Part shown: in pieces, positions 43,878 through 48,425 of the stretch
Position numbering within the stretch: the first letter of the stretch is position 1
How the letters are laid out: each line of letters starts with the position of its first letter
From: Planctomycetota bacterium
Lineage (GTDB): Bacteria; Planctomycetota; SZUA-567; JAKLDR01
DNA length: 48,425 bases
Reading direction: 5' to 3'
NCBI GenBank assembly: GCA_022703445.1
Contig: JAKLDR010000023.1
Coordinates: 1 to 48,425 of the forward strand
The notes under the pieces: generated by a model
Seen by the model: only the letters and a program-made list of their open reading frames with translations
The model's database searches: none
What the model was told of the DNA's origin: nothing
Program-made: the position numbers and the translations under genes

Positions 43878-45068
43878 ATGGGCAAGGACCTCTGGATCGC
43901 TGTCCCGACCTACTGGACCCACCCGACATCGAAGCCGGGTCCGGAGACCACCGTCTTCGACCACCCCACCCCGCTCGACGAGGCCGGGACGCTCGCGCGG
44001 ACGCTGGAGAGCTTCACGGAGCTCAAGGGCGACTTCCGCGTCCTGGTGGTCGCCGCCGCCGCGCATCCCTCGCTGGGCACCGCGGTGCACGCGCGCGTCG
44101 AGCAGCTGCTCGCGCCCTTCGCGGGGCGCCTGAAACTCTACCTGGCCTCCCCGGCGTCGCTCGGCGCGCTCAATGCCGCGCTGGACGAGCCGATCCTCAA
44201 GCTCGACAGCTACGGCAACATCCGCAACGTGCAGCTGGCCGTGCCCTACGCGCTCGGCGCCGATGCGGTCGTCGGGATCGACGACGACGAGATCATCCCC
44301 GACACGAAGTTTCTGGAACATCCGGCCCGGCACGTCGCGGCCGGAGTCGGCGGGATGGCCGGGCCCTATTTCGACTCCAAGGGAGACTGGCGCATCGCCG
44401 GCGCCGAGGAGCTCGAGGCCGAGCCGAACATCTTCATCAAGAAGAACTTCTTCATGAACCGGGCCATCGGCAAGGCCATGGCCGGGGCGGGGCCCGGCGG
44501 CCTGTCCGACTCGAACGTCGCCTTCGGCGGCGACATGGTCATGGCCCGCCGGACGATCGCGCTCGTCCCCCACGACCCCTACATCCCCCGGGGCGAGGAC
44601 TACGACTACGTGATCAACGCCGCCATGGCCGGGATCTTCTGGAAGTTCTGCCCGGCCATGAGCATCGTCCACCTCCCGCCGGACTCGACCGGCTCGCAGG
44701 CCGGCGACCGCGCTTCCAAGCTCATCGCCGACATCCGGCGCTTCATCTACATGCGCGAGAAGCTGCGCCTGCACGCCGAGCTCTTTCCGCAGGAGCGCTT
44801 CGACCCGGAGTACCTGATGCCCTATCCCGGGCCCTACGCCGCGCCGGGGCTGGACCTGCCCGCCGAGGGCATTCGCGCGCTCGACGCCAAGTACCCGGAG
44901 TTCCGCGCCGGCGGTGCGTCGCCGGAGAAGCTCGTCCGCGAGGCGGTTGAGACCGCGCGCGTCAAGGCCCGCGAGTTCTTCGACTACCGGAAGCGCTGGC
45001 GCGCGGCTATGATGGGCCCCGCCGCCGGTCCGGACTTCCGCCACGCGGCTGAGGCGTTGGGGATTTGA
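43878..45068 (+). CDS. GT-A-fold glycosyltransferase-like protein
   Basis: 396 residues, no signal peptide. The ATG at 43878 follows AAGGAAG; an upstream in-frame ATG at 43824 lacks a site. It shows an N-terminal nucleotide-sugar-fold start (LWIAVPTYW), SLGALNAAL, a metal-binding triad IDDDE (Asp135-Asp137), VAFGGDMVMARRTI and PRGEDYDY near 238-245, positions that in family 2 type transferases hold the DxD and the catalytic ED. A C-terminal helical region follows. A transferase inside a degradative operon is unexpected; it might glycosylate cluster proteins or act in glycan storage. Family-level confidence is moderate. Confidence 0.6.
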   Translation: MGKDLWIAVPTYWTHPTSKPGPETTVFDHPTPLDEAGTLARTLESFTELKGDFRVLVVAAAAHPSLGTAVHARVEQLLAPFAGRLKLYLASPASLGALNAALDEPILKLDSYGNIRNVQLAVPYALGADAVVGIDDDEIIPDTKFLEHPARHVAAGVGGMAGPYFDSKGDWRIAGAEELEAEPNIFIKKNFFMNRAIGKAMAGAGPGGLSDSNVAFGGDMVMARRTIALVPHDPYIPRGEDYDYVINAAMAGIFWKFCPAMSIVHLPPDSTGSQAGDRASKLIADIRRFIYMREKLRLHAELFPQERFDPEYLMPYPGPYAAPGLDLPAEGIRALDAKYPEFRAGGASPEKLVREAVETARVKAREFFDYRKRWRAAMMGPAAGPDFRHAAEALGI

Positions 45069-45072
45069 TGCA

Positions 45073-45177
45073 TCACGCCAAGCCGCCAAGGCGCAAAGGG
45101 GAGCCTTTCAGGCGTTGTCTCCTGGGCAACAGACAGGCATGCCGTGTCGTTCTTTGCGGCTTGGCGTCTTTGCGTGA
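45073..45177. repeat. MITE-like 105-bp inverted-repeat element
   Basis: Terminal inverted repeats of 26 bp match at 23 positions: the left arm begins TCACGCCAAGCCGCC at 45073, and the right arm (reverse complement) begins TCACGCAAAGACGCC, ending at 45177. The inside holds a weak hairpin (GTTG/CAAC). It fills the gap between the glycosyltransferase and SGNH genes and its last bases (GAGAAGAGG region) lie at the ribosome site of the next gene. No coding capacity. Confidence 0.8.
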
Positions 45178-45186
45178 GAAGAGGCC

Positions 45187-45891
45187 GTGAGCCAGGCCCA
45201 GAAGCCCAAGACCGTTCCGCGGCTGACCCGCGCGGAGCTCGAGCGCCGGGGTATGCGCATCCCCGAGGTGCGCTTCCGCGCGGACGTGCGGCGCTTCGCC
45301 GCGGCCGACCGCGAGTCGCCGCCGGCGCCGGGCGGGGCACTCTTCGTGGGCGACTCGGACATCCGCTTCTGGAACGAGGGCGGGCTTTTCACTGAGTGCT
45401 TCGCGGGGCTGCCGGCGGCCAACCGCGGCTTCGGCGGCGCCCGCACCTGGGAGACACTGCTCTTCTTCGAGGAACTGGTGCCCCCGCACCGGCCGGCGGT
45501 CATCGCCTACTGCTGCGGCGACAACGACATAGCCCGGCTCGGAGGGTCCGGCGCCGAGAGCGCCGTGGCTGGCTTCCGGATCTTCCTCGAGCTCCTGGCC
45601 GCGCGCGCGCCGGAGGTCCGCCGGGCGCTGTACCTGGGCATCCACCCGTCCCCGGTCGATGAGCCGCTGTGGGACGCGATCAGCCGGGCCAACGACGGCC
45701 TGCGGCGCGTCTGTGCGGAGTCCGGCGGCCTGGCCGAGTTCGTGGACTACAACCATCTGCTCCTCGACGCCGGCGGCCGGCCGAGGCCCGAGCTCTTCCG
45801 CCCCGACCGCCTGCACTTCGGTCCGGAGCTCTATCGCGCGCTGGGCGCATTCCTGCGGCCGAAGGTCGAGGCCGCGCTGGCCGGGCGCTGA
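45187..45891 (+). CDS. SGNH/GDSL-type esterase
   Basis: 234 residues. All four SGNH blocks are present: FVGDSDIRFW with nucleophile Ser57, NRGFGGARTW supplying the oxyanion Gly, YCCGDNDIAR with the Asn, and PDRLHFGPELY with the Asp/His pair. This family deacylates sugars and lipids; in this context, removal of acetyl groups from oligosaccharides is likely. The start is a GTG at 45187 after AGAAGAGG; an internal ATG at 45253 is possible. No signal peptide. It is probably the last gene of operon 2, separated from the transferase by the 105-bp repeat. Confidence 0.85.
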   Translation: MSQAQKPKTVPRLTRAELERRGMRIPEVRFRADVRRFAAADRESPPAPGGALFVGDSDIRFWNEGGLFTECFAGLPAANRGFGGARTWETLLFFEELVPPHRPAVIAYCCGDNDIARLGGSGAESAVAGFRIFLELLAARAPEVRRALYLGIHPSPVDEPLWDAISRANDGLRRVCAESGGLAEFVDYNHLLLDAGGRPRPELFRPDRLHFGPELYRALGAFLRPKVEAALAGR

Positions 45892-45921
45892 GCGGCCTCC
45901 GGGCCATCGCTCCAAGGCGCC

Positions 45922-46052
45922 AACAACAACAACGGCATTCCCGCGCGGAGATCGCCAAGGCGCGAAGGACAGCAACGGGAAAGCCGGACGTTGTTGTCCT
46001 GCCGTTCCTGGCGGCCCATTCGACCAAGCTCAGGGCGGTGAGCAAGGTCGAA
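45922..46052. repeat. Cluster of palindromic repeats between the SGNH gene and gnd
   Basis: The 286-bp gap 45892-46177 holds no gene. First comes an imperfect inverted repeat: ACAACAACGGCATTCCCG (45924-45941) faces CGGGAAAGCCGGACGTTGTTGT, ending at 45997, with ATCGCCAAGGCGCGAAGG inside. Then TTCGACCAAGCTCAGG and GGTGAGCAAGGTCGAA (about 46019-46052) form a second near-palindrome of a kind I recognise from many environmental genomes. Confidence 0.65.
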
Positions 46053-46132
46053 CCGCCTGGCGCGAGGAGCCGTGCCCCGGTTGTGCCTGCGCGATGCGAC
46101 CGGGGCAGCTTCGGCGCCGCCGCAGAAACAGC

Positions 46133-46160
46133 GCGGCCGGCGGGGTCTCCCGCCGGCCGC
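46133..46160 (-). terminator. Intrinsic terminator of gnd
   Basis: Perfect 12-bp stem (GCGGCCGGCGGG and complement) around a 4-nt loop; on the minus strand it is followed by GCTGTTTCTG. It lies 17 bp past the gnd stop. Confidence 0.75.
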
Positions 46161-46177
46161 GTCAAGTTGGCTGGTGG

Positions 46178-47632
46178 CTACACCGTGTAGGTCGACGCCG
46201 CGGTCTTGCCCCCGGTCCCGGTCCAGTCGGTGTGGAAGAACTGGCCGCGCGGCCGGTCCACGCGCTCGTAGGTGTGCGCGCCGAAGTAGTCGCGCTGGGC
46301 CTGCAGCAGGTTGGCCGGCAGACGCTCGCTCCGGTAGGAGTCGAAGTAGTTCAGCGCCGTGCCCATGGCCGGAACCGGGATGCCCAGTTCCACGGCGGTC
46401 CGGATCACGTTCCGCCACGACTTCTGGGCCTTGAGCACGATCTTCTTGAAGTACGGGTCGAGCAGCAGGTTGGCCAGTTCCGGGTTGCGGTCGAAGGCCG
46501 CCTTGATCTTGCCCAGGAACCGCGCGCGGATGATGCAGCCGTTGCGCCAGACCAGGGCGATCTCGCCGTAGTTGAGCTTCCACTTGTACTCGGCGGCCGC
46601 CGCGCGCATCAGCTGGTAGCCCTGCGCGTAGGAGCAGATCTTCGAGGCGTAGACCGCCGCCTGGAGCTGCTTGATGAAGGCCGCCTTGTTCCCGCGGAAC
46701 TTGGTCCGGGGGAGCTTGATGGCCTTGGCCGCCGCGACGCGCTCGTCCTTGATGGCCGACAGGCAGCGCGCGAACACCGCCTCGGCGATCTGGGGGATGC
46801 CGATGCCCAGGTCGAGGCCCGCCGTCGAGGTCCACTTGCCGGTGCCCTTCTGGCCGGCGGTGTCCAGGATGACGTCGACCAGCGGCTTGCCGGTGTCGGG
46901 GTCGGTCTTGGCCAGGATGTCCCGGGTGATCTGGATCAGGTAGGAGTCCAGGTCGCCCTTGTTCCAGGCGGCGAAGACCTTGTGCATCTCGGCGGCGCTC
47001 ATGCCCAGCCCGCGGGCCATCAGGTCGTAGGCCTCGCAGATCAACTGCATGTCGCCGTACTCGATGCCGTTGTGGGTCATCTTGACGAAGTGGCCGGCGC
47101 CGTCCGAGCCGATCCACTGGCAGCAGGGCGAACCGTCGTCGACCTTGGCGGAGATGGCCTGGAAGATCTCCTTGACGTGCGGCCAGGCCTCGGCGTGCCC
47201 GCCGGGCATGATCGCCGGGCCCTTGAGCGCGCCCTCCTCGCCGCCCGAGACGCCGGTGCCGATGTAGAGCAGGCCCTTCCCGGCGGCGGCGGCCGCGCGG
47301 CGGATGGTGTCCGGGTAGTGGGTGTTGCCGGCGTCGATGAGGATGTCGCCCTTGTCCAGGTGGGGGGCGAGCTGGTCGATGAGCTCGTCCACGGCCTTGC
47401 CGGCCTTGACCAGCATGATCACCCGGCGCGGCTTCTCCAGCGACGCGACGAACTCCTGGACGGAGTACGTGCCCCTGATGCGCGTGCCCTTGGCGCGGCC
47501 CTCGACCAGCGCCTTGACCTTCTCGACCGTGCGGTTGAAGACCGAGATGGTGTAGCCCTTGCTGGAGATGTTCAGGGCGAGGTTCTCGCCCATGACCGCC
47601 AGACCCACGAGACCGATGTTGGAGCCGGACAT
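46178..47632 (-). CDS. gnd: 6-phosphogluconate dehydrogenase, decarboxylating
   Basis: 484 residues; converts 6-phosphogluconate to ribulose 5-phosphate with NADP+ in the oxidative pentose phosphate pathway. All family marks are present: the N-terminal dinucleotide fold [30 protein letters not shown], the substrate site [40 protein letters not shown] with catalytic Lys, and QKGTGKWT. The length is that of the common bacterial dimeric enzyme. The start follows AGGAGG and a promoter is evident. Not obviously linked to the glycan cluster, though it would serve sugar catabolism. Confidence 0.97.
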   Translation of the reverse strand: MSGSNIGLVGLAVMGENLALNISSKGYTISVFNRTVEKVKALVEGRAKGTRIRGTYSVQEFVASLEKPRRVIMLVKAGKAVDELIDQLAPHLDKGDILIDAGNTHYPDTIRRAAAAAGKGLLYIGTGVSGGEEGALKGPAIMPGGHAEAWPHVKEIFQAISAKVDDGSPCCQWIGSDGAGHFVKMTHNGIEYGDMQLICEAYDLMARGLGMSAAEMHKVFAAWNKGDLDSYLIQITRDILAKTDPDTGKPLVDVILDTAGQKGTGKWTSTAGLDLGIGIPQIAEAVFARCLSAIKDERVAAAKAIKLPRTKFRGNKAAFIKQLQAAVYASKICSYAQGYQLMRAAAAEYKWKLNYGEIALVWRNGCIIRARFLGKIKAAFDRNPELANLLLDPYFKKIVLKAQKSWRNVIRTAVELGIPVPAMGTALNYFDSYRSERLPANLLQAQRDYFGAHTYERVDRPRGQFFHTDWTGTGGKTAASTYTV

Positions 47633-47690
47633 CAGACATCCTCCTAAGAGAAAAGTGTGGAGTTAAGTGCGGAAGCCTGGGAACGCCGCG

Positions 47691-47718
47691 ATTATAGAAG
47701 AGGGGACGGACGCGTCAA
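47691..47718 (-). promoter_or_regulatory. sigma-70-type promoter of gnd
   Basis: On the minus strand TTGACG (47713-47718), 16-bp spacer, consensus TATAAT (47691-47696). Transcription would start near 47684, about 50 nt before the ATG, with AGGAGG just upstream of the start. Confidence 0.75.
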
Positions 47719-47743
47719 GGGCGACGCCGCGGCATCTCGAGAT

Positions 47744-47772
47744 GGCGCTCCGGGCAAGAGCACCGGAGCGCC
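47744..47772 (-). terminator. Hairpin downstream of the partial gene
   Basis: Perfect 10-bp arms (GGCGCTCCGG at 47744-47753 and CCGGAGCGCC at 47763-47772) with a 9-nt loop, about 20 bp past the stop of the partial gene. No T-run follows, so termination strength is uncertain. Confidence 0.5.
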
Positions 47773-47794
47773 CAACTGCTGACCTGTCTATGGC

Positions 47795-48425
47795 CTAGGA
47801 CTTGTTGCCACCGCCCCTGCCTGGCGGCCTGAAGTTGCCAGGCACGGGCTGGATTGTCTGGAGCACAACCTTGGCCCGAAAGGCCCGCTCCGCATCCCGA
47901 TCCTGGGCAGCGGCTTCGACATACAATCGGACTCGCGCCCCCTTGGCGTTCAATGCCGCCTCGGCCTGCTCACGCTTCCCAAAATCCTCCGAACCGAGGT
48001 CGGCCACCAGCGCCTTGACCTGGGTGTCTTCCTCCGCCGGGAGTTCCGGCGGCCTGGTCCAGTCGGCAGACGCCCGGCAGAAGGCGCGAAGCGATGCCAG
48101 CAGCGCCGCATCTGGCTCCTCCAGTGGCACGGCCTCGGCAGTGTGCTCTGCAACCGGCGCCTGGGACTCGCCTCCGCTCTGGGGAAGTTCGGCAGTTCGC
48201 AGGAAGAGCACGCAGGTCTTGCCCGCGCTCATCGCAAAATCGGCGGTGCCCAGCCGGACCGGGATCGCTCCGGCCCCGCGGGGCACGCGCATGCCCTCGT
48301 CGGGGTACATGTCGCGGTCGCCGGGGATCCTGCGCAGCATGCGCATGACCAGGGCGTTGGGCAAGGCCAGGGGCCGCACCTGAACGATCAACTTCCTCGG
48401 GGGCGGTGGCTGTCCGAACAGGGTC
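47795..48425 (-). CDS. Partial gene: protein with a HEAT-like planctomycete-type segment (5' end outside window)
   Basis: The reading frame is open from the window end (T-L-F-G-Q-P-P-P-P-R-K and on) to a TAG at 47795, so the first codons lie beyond 48425; a TTG at 48391 is unlikely to be the true start. About 210 residues are visible. The last part (VKALVADLGSEDFGKREQAE, then RAFRAKVVLQTI) matches the short HEAT-like repeat often found in Planctomycetota proteins. The upstream part has no recognised domain. The end, PPGRGGGNKS, is low in complexity. Role unknown. Confidence 0.65.
   Translation of the reverse strand, partial: TLFGQPPPPRKLIVQVRPLALPNALVMRMLRRIPGDRDMYPDEGMRVPRGAGAIPVRLGTADFAMSAGKTCVLFLRTAELPQSGGESQAPVAEHTAEAVPLEEPDAALLASLRAFCRASADWTRPPELPAEEDTQVKALVADLGSEDFGKREQAEAALNAKGARVRLYVEAAAQDRDAERAFRAKVVLQTIQPVPGNFRPPGRGGGNKS

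Noticed and set aside
15414..45891. Naming rhamnogalacturonan as the cluster substrate
   Set aside because: Only the PL26-like lyase points to it. GH20, GH123-like and sulfatase genes point to sulfated amino sugars, and bacterial PL26-like specificities are poorly known.
45659..47647. 662-codon plus-strand frame across the SGNH 3' end, the repeats and gnd
   Set aside because: It is antisense to gnd, a certain gene, and its translation is compositionally biased. It is useful only because it shows the PFDQAQG reading of the repeat.

Overview
The window is a very GC-rich (roughly 70 % by eye), densely coded bacterial chromosome segment. Several traits point to Planctomycetota or a close PVC relative. 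It carries exported proteins that fuse a methyltransferase-like domain to a PQQ-type beta-propeller, VIT/VWA and PEGA-domain proteins, two lyases of the PL26/exo-rhamnogalacturonan-lyase type, a sulfatase, LacI-like sensor domains fused to GntR winged helices, and a HEAT-like 'ADLGSEDFGKREQAEAAL' segment in the last gene. The phylum is inferred from gene content only; no rRNA or ribosomal marker is present. No tRNA, rRNA, CRISPR array, transposase or phage gene was recognised.

Left flank (1-15.2 kb) is mostly housekeeping. It holds a MATE exporter; a small zinc-ribbon membrane protein; a CBM9-like lipoprotein followed by a PL26-like lyase with a C-terminal FN3 domain; an orphan four-helix membrane protein of lower GC; a convergent lspA-pyrD-malic enzyme operon; a 1353-residue VIT/VWA protein ending in an STN-like region; and a metallophosphoesterase-PEGA lipoprotein-HAD phosphatase operon. 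Five candidate promoters here and before gnd share a TTGACG -35 element.

The centre (15.4-45.9 kb) is a single-stranded glycan-degradation cluster of two adjacent operons, each headed by a paralogous GntR/LacI-type regulator. Operon 1 is GntR1, sialate-O-acetylesterase-like esterase, beta-propeller protein, GH123/DUF4091-like hydrolase, PQQ-propeller paralogs A and B. Operon 2 is GntR2, paralogs C and D, kelch protein 1, sulfatase, PL26-like lyase, GH20 hexosaminidase, kelch protein 2, a GT-A-like glycosyltransferase and an SGNH hydrolase. Paralogs A and C are one subtype and B and D another, so a module [regulator + A/C type + B/D type] appears to have been duplicated. Both regulator promoters have a -10-like TAATAC/TAATAT followed at once by tandem GTGGCAG or GTGTCAG half-sites about 10 bp apart, which suggests autoregulation. 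Deacetylation, desulfation, hexosaminidase and lyase activities together suggest an acetylated, sulfated, amino-sugar- and uronate-containing polysaccharide. Seven of the fifteen non-overlapping cluster genes are exported beta-propeller proteins of unknown role, and no transporter is present.

Right flank (45.9-48.4 kb): a group of palindromic/MITE-like repeats closes the cluster. It is followed by gnd (6-phosphogluconate dehydrogenase) on the minus strand and a gene cut by the window end. Repeats are a second theme: a 105-bp inverted-repeat element fills one intergenic gap, a GT/CA-rich hairpin fills another, and a copy of a palindromic repeat has apparently been inserted in frame into paralog A.
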